Shown: piece after piece, positions 24,871-33,746 of the stretch
How the letters are laid out: the number at the start of each line of letters is the position of its first letter
Numbering within the stretch: position 1 is the first letter of the stretch
NCBI GenBank assembly: GCA_965200645.1
Contig: CBDAUN010000003.1
Coordinates: 1,674,001 to 1,738,000 of the forward strand
Direction of reading: 5' to 3'
Origin: CBDAUN01 sp965200645
GTDB taxonomy: Bacteria; Pseudomonadota; Gammaproteobacteria; Arenicellales; JAJDZL01
Length of the DNA: 64,000 bases
Notes under the pieces: model-generated
The model's input: the letters and a program-made list of their open reading frames with translations, nothing else
What the model was told of the DNA's origin: nothing
Databases searched by the model: none
Made by a program: the position numbers and the translations under genes

Positions 24871-27171
24871 TTAATCCTGACTCAAATTCCGCCACGTTTG
24901 ATATGGCGTAGCAGGTGTTTTAAAGGCTGCGAAAGAATCTTCGCCGAACAGGTCGGACAACGCGTTGAATAATGCACCAAGCGCACCAAGACTTGCGACT
25001 TCACCTGCGCCTTTAGTACCTAGCACGTTAACCTGGCTCAAAGTTTCCAACTTGTCCAGTGACAACGGCGGCATGTCATCGGCTCTCGGTATGCCGTAAT
25101 CCATAAAAGTAGCATTCATTGGCTCACCGGTCGCTGCTTCATCATATCGGGCCATTTCCATCAGTGCTGCGCCTATGGCTTGAGCCCAAGCCCCAAGCAA
25201 CTGTCCGTCCACCAACTTCGGAAACAGTATTCGTCCTACATCATCTACGGCAGTTAAGTTGACAATGTCAACGACTCCAGTGTTCGGGTCACACTGCATT
25301 TCTGCAACATAAGCACCACTGGGATGTGTCCTGTTGTTTCCTTCAAATTGTGTTCTGCCAACACAATTACCCATTGCAGGTTGTTCTTGACACCGTTGAG
25401 CGACTTCACCAATCGATATTCGATAGTCCGTGCCTGCAACGGTAAATTGTCCATTCGCATATTCTAAATCGATGGTAGCCACCTCGAGCAATTCGGATGC
25501 GGAGTTCTTGGCGTTTGCAAGTGCGATGGCGGCTGCACGTTGAACCGTACTGCCCACGATCGCCAGCATCGAAGATCCGCCAGTGCCGCTGCCAACGTCG
25601 TGTGCTTTAGTGTCACCTTGAATGACCTTGATTTTGGATAGATCAATTCCTAGTGTCGCACCGACCAAAGCAGCGATTGTGGATTCATGGCCTTGGCCTC
25701 CGGTTTGGGAGCCGGTGAGTACTCGGACCATTCCACTAGGTTCGAACGAGACTTCGCAGGTTTCGCTGATTGAGCCACCTGTGGTGTGCATGTACATGCC
25801 AAGTCCGATACCTTGAAGTAATCCTTTTTGATGTGCTTGGTTGCGTCGTTGGGGAAAATTATTCCAATCTGACAAAGCTACCGCGCGGTCGAGCAAAGCT
25901 TCAAAGTTGCCACTATCAATCACCTGACCGCTGGGCATTGAGTACGGCAGTTGTTCGGGCGGTACTAAATTCTTTCGTCGTAACTCAATTCGATCTATTC
26001 CCAACTGTCGAGCTGATTTGTCCATTAGCTGTTCTACGGTGGCAATAGTTTCCGGTTTACCGGCTCCACGAAAGGCATCGGTAGGCGGTGTGTTAGTGAA
26101 AACACCTCGCGAACGCAAAAAAATATGGGGAATACGGTAGGTATGTCCGATCACGGTCGCGGCATAAATTGATGGAACCGCTGCAGCTCCATGCGACAGG
26201 TACGCGCCCAGATCACCAATGGCGTCGTAGTGTAGGGCCAGCATCCGTCCCTCTCGGTCGAAAGCAATACGAGCTGTATCAATTCGACCTCTGCCATGTG
26301 CGTCTGATAAAAAGGACTCAGAACGCGTGGCTGTCCATTTCACTGGCCGGCCAGTCAATTTTGCGGCAAGCAAAACCAAAACATATTCCGGATAGGGAAA
26401 GATCTTCATGCCAAAACTTCCACCGACATCCGGAGTGACCACTCGAACTTGATCGGTCGACACATTCAAGACTCTGGCCATGACATCACGCACGCTGTGT
26501 ACACCTTGAGTTTGAACATAAAGGGTGAAACAGTCGTTATCGACGTCGTACTCGGCAATCGCACAGCGTGGTTCCAGCGGACAAACTACCATGCGCGGAT
26601 TCGCCACTTCAACTTCTACCTGATGTGCTGCAGTACGAAAAATATCTTTTACCGTCTTTAGGTCACCCATTGACCAGTCGTAACACTGATTGTTAGGCTC
26701 GCCCGGCCAAATTTGAGGAGTGCCAGTTAACGCTTGTTTGGGGTCGCTGGATGACGGTAGCGGGTCGTATTCAAGCATAACTTGATCGGCTGCATCCAAG
26801 GCTGTCAGGATTGAATCGGCAACGATGAACACTACCGGTTCGCCAACATGGCGTACGCGGTCTATTGCCAAAATGGGTCGTGGCGGTGAAAATGGCTGTG
26901 ACCCATCTCGATTTTCAAACCCCACCGAGCCTGATAGGTCGCCAATGCCTTGAGTCTGAAGGTCAGCACCGGTTAGTACGGCGTAAACACCCGGCAGTGA
27001 TTTGGCATCCTCGACGTCAATATCCAAGATACGTGCATGGGGATATTCAGACCTTATGACATGTCCAATACATTGACCTTCAATAGACAAGTCATCAACA
27101 AAACTCCCCTTACCAACCAATAGACGGTGGTCTTCAAGGCGATAGCGAATATCTTGTGGAACGTCTATCAT
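24871..27171 (-). CDS. Xanthine dehydrogenase/CO dehydrogenase-family molybdopterin-binding large subunit (form II CoxL-like), orphan
   Basis: A 766-residue molybdenum hydroxylase large subunit. It carries the family N-terminus (RLEDHRLLVGKGSFVDDL), the Moco-binding GGSFGMK and QTQG segments, the active-site loop AFRGAGKPE at about 367, and the late glutamate-bearing TKGAGEVASLGALGA. The RGAG active-site loop differs from the CSFR of true CO dehydrogenase, so it is a form II or other aldehyde/purine-type enzyme. Such subunits normally work with a 2Fe-2S subunit and an FAD subunit encoded alongside, but neither gene is adjacent: bioB lies divergent upstream and the SIS gene convergent downstream. 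The partners must be encoded elsewhere. Confidence 0.9.
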   Translation of the reverse strand: MIDVPQDIRYRLEDHRLLVGKGSFVDDLSIEGQCIGHVIRSEYPHARILDIDVEDAKSLPGVYAVLTGADLQTQGIGDLSGSVGFENRDGSQPFSPPRPILAIDRVRHVGEPVVFIVADSILTALDAADQVMLEYDPLPSSSDPKQALTGTPQIWPGEPNNQCYDWSMGDLKTVKDIFRTAAHQVEVEVANPRMVVCPLEPRCAIAEYDVDNDCFTLYVQTQGVHSVRDVMARVLNVSTDQVRVVTPDVGGSFGMKIFPYPEYVLVLLAAKLTGRPVKWTATRSESFLSDAHGRGRIDTARIAFDREGRMLALHYDAIGDLGAYLSHGAAAVPSIYAATVIGHTYRIPHIFLRSRGVFTNTPPTDAFRGAGKPETIATVEQLMDKSARQLGIDRIELRRKNLVPPEQLPYSMPSGQVIDSGNFEALLDRAVALSDWNNFPQRRNQAHQKGLLQGIGLGMYMHTTGGSISETCEVSFEPSGMVRVLTGSQTGGQGHESTIAALVGATLGIDLSKIKVIQGDTKAHDVGSGTGGSSMLAIVGSTVQRAAAIALANAKNSASELLEVATIDLEYANGQFTVAGTDYRISIGEVAQRCQEQPAMGNCVGRTQFEGNNRTHPSGAYVAEMQCDPNTGVVDIVNLTAVDDVGRILFPKLVDGQLLGAWAQAIGAALMEMARYDEAATGEPMNATFMDYGIPRADDMPPLSLDKLETLSQVNVLGTKGAGEVASLGALGALFNALSDLFGEDSFAAFKTPATPYQTWRNLSQD

Positions 27172-27237
27172 TGACTATGATTTACGGAAATTGTGATCAA
27201 TTTGCCAAGAATTGCTAGTGCAAAACAGTTTGTCGGA

Positions 27238-27273
27238 TTGTCAGAATTGCAATTATCCAATAACTGCTGACAA
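27238..27273. promoter_or_regulatory. Inverted repeat TTGTCAG-N22-CTGACAA upstream of bioB
   Basis: A perfect 7-base inverted repeat in the 158-base divergent region before bioB. The outer TTGT…ACAA and the overall span are similar to, but slightly longer than, a BirA box, and the inner AACC/GGTT bases are absent. It could be the operator of bioB or of the divergent hydroxylase gene. Confidence 0.3.
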
Positions 27274-27329
27274 CATTAAAATAAAATTGCTCCCAAACAA
27301 AGTCCAAAATACGTACAACAGAAACGAAA

Positions 27330-28334
27330 ATGGAACAAAACAATTGGTCGATAGATCAAGTTGAAGAGCTCTTTGATCTTCCCTTAAATGATTTACTCTA
27401 TCGTGCGCATACCGTCCACCGGACGAATTTTCCACCAAATTATGTGCAGAAAAGTAAACTGGTAAACATTAAGACCGGCGGATGTCCAGAAGACTGCAAG
27501 TACTGTAGCCAGTCAGTGCGCTATCAGACTGGTGTTGCGCCTGTTAAGTTGATGAGCGTCGCAGATGTAGTGACGAATGCCAAGGTCGCCAAGGCTGAAG
27601 GTGCGACTCGCTACTGTATGGGAGCAGCTTGGCGAGGGCCAAAGCAGTCCCATATGCCGCAACTTTGCGAAATGATTAAAGAGGTTAAGGCACTGGGACT
27701 GGAAACCTGCATGACACTGGGACTGCTCACGCAGGACACGGCGAACCAACTCAGTGAAGCAGGACTCGACTACTACAACCACAATATCGATACATCTCCA
27801 GAGTTTTACGGTGAAGTCATCACGACCAGGACTTTTGAAGATCGACTGGAAACACTCGGCTATGTTCGAGACGCAGGTATGAAGGTGTGTTGCGGGGGAA
27901 TTTTGGGTATGGGCGAAACTATGCGTGACCGAGGACGAATGCTGCAGGTTTTGGCGAATCTAAAAGTTCAGCCCGAAAGCGTGCCCATCAACATGCTGGT
28001 ACCGATACCCGGAACTCCGCTTGATGGGGCGGAGGCCGTCGCACCGCTGGACTTTGTGCGGGTTATAGCAGTTGCACGAGTCATGTTGCCAAAGTCCGTG
28101 TTGCGGCTTTCTGCCGGAAGGAGATCTATGACTGATGAGTTACAGGCTTTGTGCTTCTTCGCCGGAGCGAATTCGGTATTCATTGGTGATCGATTGTTGA
28201 CAACAGACAATATGGAGCATCTGCACGATGAGGCGATGTTCGAGAGTCTGGGTTCCGAGAGCATGCCGACCGAAACAACCCTTTCACCGGTCAATCAAAT
28301 GAAAGTTCCCATTCCTTCACAGGTCGAAGCATGA
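27330..28334 (+). CDS. bioB: Biotin synthase
   Basis: Radical-SAM enzyme that inserts sulfur into dethiobiotin, the last step of biotin synthesis. The 334-residue protein has the CxxxCxxC 4Fe-4S motif (C52, C56, C59 in GGCPEDCKYCSQS), the YNHNIDTSPEFY signature, and the C-terminal LSAGRRSM that holds the Arg ligand of the 2Fe-2S cluster. The last codons overlap the ATG of the next gene (ATGA junction), so that gene is translationally coupled to bioB. The other biotin genes lie about 1 kb away on the opposite strand. Confidence 0.97.
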   Translation: MEQNNWSIDQVEELFDLPLNDLLYRAHTVHRTNFPPNYVQKSKLVNIKTGGCPEDCKYCSQSVRYQTGVAPVKLMSVADVVTNAKVAKAEGATRYCMGAAWRGPKQSHMPQLCEMIKEVKALGLETCMTLGLLTQDTANQLSEAGLDYYNHNIDTSPEFYGEVITTRTFEDRLETLGYVRDAGMKVCCGGILGMGETMRDRGRMLQVLANLKVQPESVPINMLVPIPGTPLDGAEAVAPLDFVRVIAVARVMLPKSVLRLSAGRRSMTDELQALCFFAGANSVFIGDRLLTTDNMEHLHDEAMFESLGSESMPTETTLSPVNQMKVPIPSQVEA

Positions 28335-29056
28335 CCACAGCGATAGCTTCTCTCAATGAGAAGTTTGCCAAAGACAACGATTTTTTAGTTGAACGTACGC
28401 AAGTCCTGTTCTCTCAGTTTTGCGGTGAACACAATTCAACTTGGCGATTTTTTAACACATTGTCCTATATGGAGCATATCGGCAGTTACAAGATTATGGC
28501 TACACAGATGGGCAGTAGTATGGATTACCAAACGCTCAAACACCTGCAGGAAGAATCCGGTCACGCTGTTTTATTCAAGCGACACGCTGAGCGCATTCGG
28601 GGAGACAATCTTGATTATTCCGATGCCATGTTGATGGTTCCTGCTACGGCGTACAGGTACTTCGCACGTCTTGAAGTTCTGATATCGCAGATGTTTAGGG
28701 CGTCCATGAATCGTCGCACCGTCTACCTGTACATGTCCATGATTGTGGAGTTTCGAGCAGTGTGGGCCTACGCTATTCTGCAGCAGTCAATTGATCAAGC
28801 GGGACTGGATCTCTCCCTAACTAAGTTACTCGCTGAGGAACAGGGTCACCTATATAGCATGGCACGTCGCTTGGAAGCTGACGGACACTTCGACTATGAA
28901 AAAATCGATGCACTTTGTCACAAAGAACGGGCACAATTTGTGCGCCTTTTAAACGCACTGGATACTGAAATGGCTGTCTTGCCAAGAACAATTGGTCCAC
29001 CAATTCAGTTTGATGGGGTTTTACGCGAAGACATTGGCCGATTAGAGGTTCATTAG
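28331..29056 (+). CDS. Ferritin-like diiron protein translationally coupled to bioB, function unknown
   Basis: A 241-residue helical protein not recognised as a named family. It carries the classic four-helix diiron carboxylate pattern: E48 in the first helix, E75-S-G-H78 in the second, E140 in the third and E170-Q-G-H173 in the fourth. This E…ExxH…E…ExxH set binds two irons in ferritin-like oxidases, oxygenases and desaturases. The ATG overlaps the bioB stop (ATGA), so the product is probably made in step with BioB. There is no signal peptide. The locus has bioB, bioF, bioD and bioA but no bioC or bioH, so a role in oxidative pimelate supply (as BioI does with a P450), in Fe–S cluster or iron supply for BioB, or in oxygen protection is conceivable. 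All are inference. Confidence 0.75.
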   Translation: MTTAIASLNEKFAKDNDFLVERTQVLFSQFCGEHNSTWRFFNTLSYMEHIGSYKIMATQMGSSMDYQTLKHLQEESGHAVLFKRHAERIRGDNLDYSDAMLMVPATAYRYFARLEVLISQMFRASMNRRTVYLYMSMIVEFRAVWAYAILQQSIDQAGLDLSLTKLLAEEQGHLYSMARRLEADGHFDYEKIDALCHKERAQFVRLLNALDTEMAVLPRTIGPPIQFDGVLREDIGRLEVH

Positions 29057-29100
29057 AAATTCTTTATTCCTTGTGTGAATTGCCAGGCCTTTTGTGCGAC

Positions 29101-29385
29101 CTAAAGCAATTCAATTTCAATAAATGAAAAATCCTTGCCACTGTCGTTAATTACATTGTGCTCGACACCTTCGTTGCGAAAATAGGGTTCACCTGTTGTC
29201 AACGCAGAAGTCGATTCCTTCCCATCGTTATCAATAATTAACAAATTGCCGGTTGTCATTGGCACCACGATATAGTCTGCTTCGTGGCGGTGATGTCCTG
29301 TTTCTGCACCTGGTGTAAAGCTCCACTCAGTGATTCTGACCTGTGCATTGTCGAGCTTGATGGTTGGCGTGGCCTGAGGTCTCAT
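29101..29385 (-). CDS. Small cupin-domain protein (BauB-like)
   Basis: A 94-residue single-domain cupin. It has the metal-binding motif 1 as GAETGHHRHEADYIVVP (His, His, Glu) and motif 2 as FRNEGVEHNV (His). The small size and the GHHRHEADYIVVPM run match cupins annotated as beta-alanine degradation protein BauB, whose role is unclear. It follows bioA on the same strand with a 66-base gap, so it may be the last gene of the bioFDA operon or have its own promoter. A biotin function is not established. Confidence 0.8.
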   Translation of the reverse strand: MRPQATPTIKLDNAQVRITEWSFTPGAETGHHRHEADYIVVPMTTGNLLIIDNDGKESTSALTTGEPYFRNEGVEHNVINDSGKDFSFIEIELL

Positions 29386-29451
29386 GTCAATTTATTCCCC
29401 ATAGTGAGCATATATTCAATTCAATCAGGATGGTTATGGACTTAGCGCTCT

Positions 29452-30726
29452 TCATTGGGCAAGACTGGCTTTATATTTTTGCAGTGCGTCTTCTATGGTT
29501 CCGTAGATTTGGTTGAGATCCTCGGCCGTCACACAATATGGGGGCAAAACGTACAGCGTATTCCCCAGTGGTCGAAGCAGTACCCCGCTATTTTGAAATT
29601 CTAAATACAGTTTGGTACCAATGTTGGATAGATAGCCTTCGTCCTGCACGCGAATATCCATTGCCAAAATAGTTCCGGTTTGCCGTAGATTCGTTAAGTA
29701 CTTGAGACTTGATAAGTTCTTGAGTGCCTTGGCCTGCAATTTGGCTACTTTATCCACTTGTTTTCGCACTTCGGGTTCCAGCCACATTTCAAGGTTCGCC
29801 GCTGCTGCGGCACAAGCTATTGGGTTTGCAGTATAGGAACTCGAATGAAAGAATGTCTTGGAACGATCGGTCGAATAGTGTGCATCAAAAATCTTTGCAT
29901 TGCACATGGTTACGGCTAGTGGCAAGAATCCACCCGTGATCCCCTTGGAATAGCACGCTATGTCTGGAACAACTTTTGCCTGCTCACACGCAAATAAGGT
30001 GCCGGTGCGCCCCCAACCAGTCATAACTTCATCGGCGATAAACAGTACATCATAACGTTCGCAAATTCGCTGCATAGCTAAGAGAGTATCAGGTTCATAC
30101 ATCAGCATGCCACCAGCCCCCAGTACCAGTGGTTCAACGATGAGAGCAGCAACATCGTCGTAGGACCTGCATTTGGATTCAAGTGCATCCAAAGTATCCT
30201 GGCGGGCATTGGCATGCGGAAACGGAATTTTTTCAACCTGGTACAATAGCGGGTTATAGGGTTGGTTAAATACGCCCCGTTCCCCCACTGACATCGTGCC
30301 TATGGTGTCGCCGTGATAGCCATTTTCTAAAACCAACACTCGATGCCGGTCAACGCCAATGTGATACCAGTAACCGAGTGCCATCTTTAGTGCAACCTCT
30401 ACTGCTGTTGAACCCGAATCCGAAAAAAACACGTAGTCCAAACCGTCAGGTGTGAGTTCGATTAACAACTCGGCAGTTCGTTCAGCTGGTTGGTGTGTAT
30501 ATCCGGCAAATATGACTTGATCAAGTTGCTGAATCTGCGCTAGAACAGCTTGTTGAATTCTTGGATGACAATGCCCGTGGGTAATCACCCACCAGGAAGA
30601 AACGGCATCAATCATTCGTTTGCCTTCATCGGTGTAGAGGTAGGCTCCAGAGGCACTGGCAATTTTTAAAAACTCAGGAAATACGGCGTGTTGCGTAAAC
30701 GGATGCCAGATGGGAGATTTTTTCAT
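29452..30726 (-). CDS. bioA: Adenosylmethionine-8-amino-7-oxononanoate aminotransferase
   Basis: PLP enzyme that transfers the amino group of S-adenosylmethionine to 8-amino-7-oxononanoate (KAPA), giving DAPA. At 424 residues it shows the family N-terminus IWHPFTQH, the SSWWVITHGHCHP substrate segment, the GYHGDT motif, the PLP aspartate in FIADEVMTGWGRTG and the Schiff-base lysine in CYSKGITGG. Third gene of the bioF–bioD–bioA operon, about 20 bases after bioD. Confidence 0.97.
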   Translation of the reverse strand: MKKSPIWHPFTQHAVFPEFLKIASASGAYLYTDEGKRMIDAVSSWWVITHGHCHPRIQQAVLAQIQQLDQVIFAGYTHQPAERTAELLIELTPDGLDYVFFSDSGSTAVEVALKMALGYWYHIGVDRHRVLVLENGYHGDTIGTMSVGERGVFNQPYNPLLYQVEKIPFPHANARQDTLDALESKCRSYDDVAALIVEPLVLGAGGMLMYEPDTLLAMQRICERYDVLFIADEVMTGWGRTGTLFACEQAKVVPDIACYSKGITGGFLPLAVTMCNAKIFDAHYSTDRSKTFFHSSSYTANPIACAAAAANLEMWLEPEVRKQVDKVAKLQAKALKNLSSLKYLTNLRQTGTILAMDIRVQDEGYLSNIGTKLYLEFQNSGVLLRPLGNTLYVLPPYCVTAEDLNQIYGTIEDALQKYKASLAQ

Positions 30727-30745
30727 GACCGGTTACCGCTAAATT

Positions 30746-31372
30746 CTATTGGAAGTCATTGACATTGAATTCAGTTTTAAAGGTGTCGTGAAGTGTTGTG
30801 GAATTTAATTTGCTGAGTATGGGGATTCGCCCCAAACGTTTTACATTTCCGATGCTGCAAATAGCTGATTCACTGGACGCTACCGGGTCGCCAATAAATA
30901 TGATTCCCTGAATAGGGATATTGCGTGTGCGAAGTGCCTCAATGGAAAGCAGACTGTGATTGATGGTTCCCAGCACGGTGCGGGCACACAAAATGACCGG
31001 AAATTGCCACAACTCAAAAACATCAATAAAACAAGTTGAACCATGCAAGGGCACCAATAACCCTCCCGCACCCTCAACAATCAACGTTCTGTTTCGTTCC
31101 GGTAGGGCGAGGTTGCCTATTTCAATTTCGGTCCCATCGACTTGTGCTGAGTAGTGAGGTGATGCGGGCGTGTTGAGGCGATAGGCTTCCGGCACAATTC
31201 TATCGTCGCTAATGCCGCAAAGTCGTTGTACAGTTTGTGTGTCTGTTTGTTCATCCAAGCCGGCCTGTATCGGCTTGTAGTAATCGGCTTGCAATGCTTG
31301 CACAAGCATGGCACTGGCAACCGTTTTGCCGATTTCGGTGTCAGTTCCAGTTACGACGAAAACCGGTTTCAT
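30746..31372 (-). CDS. bioD: Dethiobiotin synthetase
   Basis: ATP-dependent carboxylase that closes the ureido ring of DAPA to make dethiobiotin. The 208-residue P-loop protein has the GTDTEIGKT phosphate loop at 8–16, the substrate YKPIQAGLD, and VEGAGGLLVPL. Its ATG overlaps the bioF stop (ATGA), and bioA follows closely, so the three genes are translationally coupled or nearly so. Normal length. Confidence 0.95.
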   Translation of the reverse strand: MKPVFVVTGTDTEIGKTVASAMLVQALQADYYKPIQAGLDEQTDTQTVQRLCGISDDRIVPEAYRLNTPASPHYSAQVDGTEIEIGNLALPERNRTLIVEGAGGLLVPLHGSTCFIDVFELWQFPVILCARTVLGTINHSLLSIEALRTRNIPIQGIIFIGDPVASSESAICSIGNVKRLGRIPILSKLNSTTLHDTFKTEFNVNDFQ

Positions 31373-32535
31373 GGCAAATTGTTTTCCAAAACAAATTTGA
31401 GGTGATCAAACATTCTATCGATTTGTGCCTGGTCTACATGCAAGGTGATTGATAATCGCAAACGGGCAGTTCCCGTCGGAACTGTCGGCGGGCGAATGGC
31501 ACGAATATCGAATCCGGCCAATTGCATTTGCTCGGCAATTTTCAGGGCGGTTGAGTCTTCACCAATGATTACGGGAATGATTTGAGAATTTGAGCCTTCC
31601 ATATTAAGGGTTGTGCGTATTTTATTGTTTGCAAACTTGATATTCTCATGTAATGCCAGGCGAGGATACCGACTGTTTTGCAACAATTTAATGGCTTCGC
31701 TCACAGCCAATGCAATCAGTGGCGAAGGCGCAGTGGAGTAAATAAATGGTGCCGACTTCGAAATTAAGTAGTCGATGACACTGGCTGCGGCACAAACTAA
31801 CCCGCCGGATACCCCAAGAGCCTTGCCGCAAGTGTGTAATGAGATGAGGTTGCTACGGCGAGCAAACATTTCGGTAAAGCCACCGCCACTATCCCCCCAT
31901 ACTCCCGTAGCGTGTGCTTCGTCAACAATAACCATCGCACCGAACCGGTCGGCGATTTGAAATATTTCATGCAGGTCAGTTGTATCACCGTCCATGCTGT
32001 ACAAACTTTCGACATAAATCCACGGTGTTTTTGATGAATTTGTCTTGCGCCAGTTACCAATAATTTTCTTTAGTGACTCGAGATCGTTATGCCGATATTT
32101 GACACTTTTGGCGAAGGAGGCTTGTATGCCCATACGGGCACTTGCATGCGCCAAGGCATCATAAACGATCAAGTCATCTCGTTGCGGCAAGCAGGTCAGT
32201 AGTGCGAGATTTGCGACAAATCCAGTTGAGAAAAACAATGCCTTTTCACTGCCAAAGAACTCGGCTGCTTGCTGTTCGAGTTGTTCGTGCTGAGACTTGT
32301 TTCCTCGGAGCAGTCTTGAGCCGCCAGAACCGACTGGTACCCGGTCTTCGATGCCTTGACGAATAATGTTACGGATTGGTTCGGCTGTGCTAAAAGCCAG
32401 AAAATCGTTGGAAGTAAAATCAATACCGCCCTCTGGCTCTAAATAGCGGCGTCTTTGGATTTGCTCCAGACGCTCTAACTCACTTTGACAGCGTGCCAAC
32501 GCGGATGAAGAGGTACATGAAGTAGGGTGATTCAA
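31369..32535 (-). CDS. bioF: 8-amino-7-oxononanoate synthase
   Basis: PLP-dependent condensation of pimeloyl-ACP or pimeloyl-CoA with alanine, the first ring-chain step of biotin synthesis. The 388-residue protein shows GSGGSRLLRGN, VDEAHATGVWG (PLP aspartate and histidine) and the Schiff-base lysine in HTCGKALGVSGG. The start is TTG; an inverted repeat like a BirA operator lies about 35 bases upstream (separate entry). It is the first gene of bioF–bioD–bioA. Its acyl donor source is unclear because bioC and bioH are absent from the window. Confidence 0.95.
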   Translation of the reverse strand: MNHPTSCTSSSALARCQSELERLEQIQRRRYLEPEGGIDFTSNDFLAFSTAEPIRNIIRQGIEDRVPVGSGGSRLLRGNKSQHEQLEQQAAEFFGSEKALFFSTGFVANLALLTCLPQRDDLIVYDALAHASARMGIQASFAKSVKYRHNDLESLKKIIGNWRKTNSSKTPWIYVESLYSMDGDTTDLHEIFQIADRFGAMVIVDEAHATGVWGDSGGGFTEMFARRSNLISLHTCGKALGVSGGLVCAAASVIDYLISKSAPFIYSTAPSPLIALAVSEAIKLLQNSRYPRLALHENIKFANNKIRTTLNMEGSNSQIIPVIIGEDSTALKIAEQMQLAGFDIRAIRPPTVPTGTARLRLSITLHVDQAQIDRMFDHLKFVLENNLP

Positions 32536-32569
32536 AACTAAGCCGCCAGTATAACGATACAGTGCAACT

Positions 32570-32599
32570 AATAACCTTAATCTATGGTCAGAGGTTATT
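32570..32599. promoter_or_regulatory. Candidate BirA operator upstream of bioF
   Basis: AATAACC-N16-GGTTATT, a perfect 7-base inverted repeat. BirA boxes have AACC…GGTT cores separated by about 14–16 bases, and both cores are present at this spacing. It sits between bioF (minus) and cytochrome c' (plus) and is close to the bioF start, as expected for repression of the bioFDA operon by biotinyl-AMP-bound BirA. birA itself is not in the window. Confidence 0.55.
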
Positions 32600-32687
32600 T
32601 GGAAGCATTAGACATCGGAGTGATATAGTAATCTTAAACAACTAAGGATAACAATGAATTAACAAATTAACGATGGGAATTTATCAA

Positions 32688-33170
32688 GTGAAAATAAAAA
32701 TGACTCTAAAATCAGCGATTATGCTCGCAATTGCATCCATCTTTGCATTTTCTGCACAACTCACTGCGACTGCACATGAGTCGGAAGCGCTTGAAGAGCG
32801 TCATGAACTTATGACAGGTTTAGGCAAATCGATGAAAGCGTTCAGTAATTATTTGAAACGCGGCGACGGTGAGCCCCTCGAACTTGCAGCAATGGCTGAA
32901 GCAATGGCTGAAGCAGCTGGGAACATTAAGAATGTGTTTCCACCTAATACGGGAATGGAAATGATCGAAGATAGCGAAGCCAAGTCCAACATCTGGGAAG
33001 AATGGGATGACTTTGTAGCGGCAGCCGAAACTATGGGTGATTATGCTGACGCTGCCGAGGAAGCATTTGAGTCAGGTGACAAAGGAAAAATTGCCGAGGC
33101 AGTCGGAGCGCTGGGAAAGCAGGGATGCGGAGGCTGTCACAAGCGATTTAGAGAGAAAAAAGACGGATAA
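32688..33170 (+). CDS. Cytochrome c' family protein (periplasmic, class II c-type cytochrome)
   Basis: A 160-residue secreted cytochrome. It starts with a Sec signal peptide (MTLKSAIMLAIASIF… to about residue 25, AxA site near ATA), forms a four-helix bundle (the LMTGLGKSMKAFSNYLKRGD segment is typical) and binds heme at the C-terminus through CGGCH. Cytochromes c' bind NO and are thought to protect against or buffer it. The GTG at 32688 was chosen because GGGA sits at Shine–Dalgarno distance; an ATG five codons earlier lacks one. A macrodomain gene and a cytochrome b561-type gene follow. Confidence 0.9.
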   Translation: MKIKMTLKSAIMLAIASIFAFSAQLTATAHESEALEERHELMTGLGKSMKAFSNYLKRGDGEPLELAAMAEAMAEAAGNIKNVFPPNTGMEMIEDSEAKSNIWEEWDDFVAAAETMGDYADAAEEAFESGDKGKIAEAVGALGKQGCGGCHKRFREKKDG

Positions 33171-33216
33171 CGCACAACTTAAATCAGACAATCCAGACCA
33201 CCAGGGAGAGTGAGAC

Positions 33217-33708
33217 GTGAAAATTGAAGCCCTCCTTGGTGACATTACAACAGAAAATGTTGATGCTATCGTCAACGCCGCAAATTCTGGCTTACGAGGT
33301 GGAGGTGGCGTAGACGGTGCAATTCACCGCGCCGCGGGGATTAAGCTGGCTCAAGCATGTGCCGAAATTGGTCACTGCGCAACTGGCAGTGCGGTCATTA
33401 CAGCGGGATTTGAACTTCGCTGCAGGTATGTCATACATACAGTCGGTCCTGTGTGGCAGGGAGGCACGCAGGATGAAGCCCAACTTTTGCAATCTTGCTA
33501 TGCTTCGTCCTTTCACTTGGCGCTCGACCATCAGTTGCGGTCGATAGCCTTTCCGGCAATTTCAACAGGGGTCTACGGCTACCCTTCAGACCAGGCTGCA
33601 AAGATCGCAATTGACTGTGCTAAAAATCAATCTGAATTTGATCTAATTCGATTTATTTGCTTTGACCAGCAAACGACGGACATCTATTACGAGCTACTTT
33701 GCCACTAG
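33217..33708 (+). CDS. Macrodomain protein (O-acetyl-ADP-ribose deacetylase, YmdB-like)
   Basis: A 163-residue single macrodomain. It has the ADP-ribose-binding motifs GDITTENVDAIVNAANSGL and GGGGVDGAIHRAAG, plus ISTGVYGYP in the second loop. These proteins remove or bind ADP-ribose and O-acetyl-ADP-ribose in the cytosol. The GTG start has GGGAG upstream. It sits between the cytochrome c' gene (same strand, 46 bases) and a convergent b-type cytochrome, with no obvious shared pathway. Confidence 0.94.
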   Translation: MKIEALLGDITTENVDAIVNAANSGLRGGGGVDGAIHRAAGIKLAQACAEIGHCATGSAVITAGFELRCRYVIHTVGPVWQGGTQDEAQLLQSCYASSFHLALDHQLRSIAFPAISTGVYGYPSDQAAKIAIDCAKNQSEFDLIRFICFDQQTTDIYYELLCH

Positions 33709-33746
33709 ACGTTGTAGTTGACTACACAATCAGTGGTTCCGCACAA

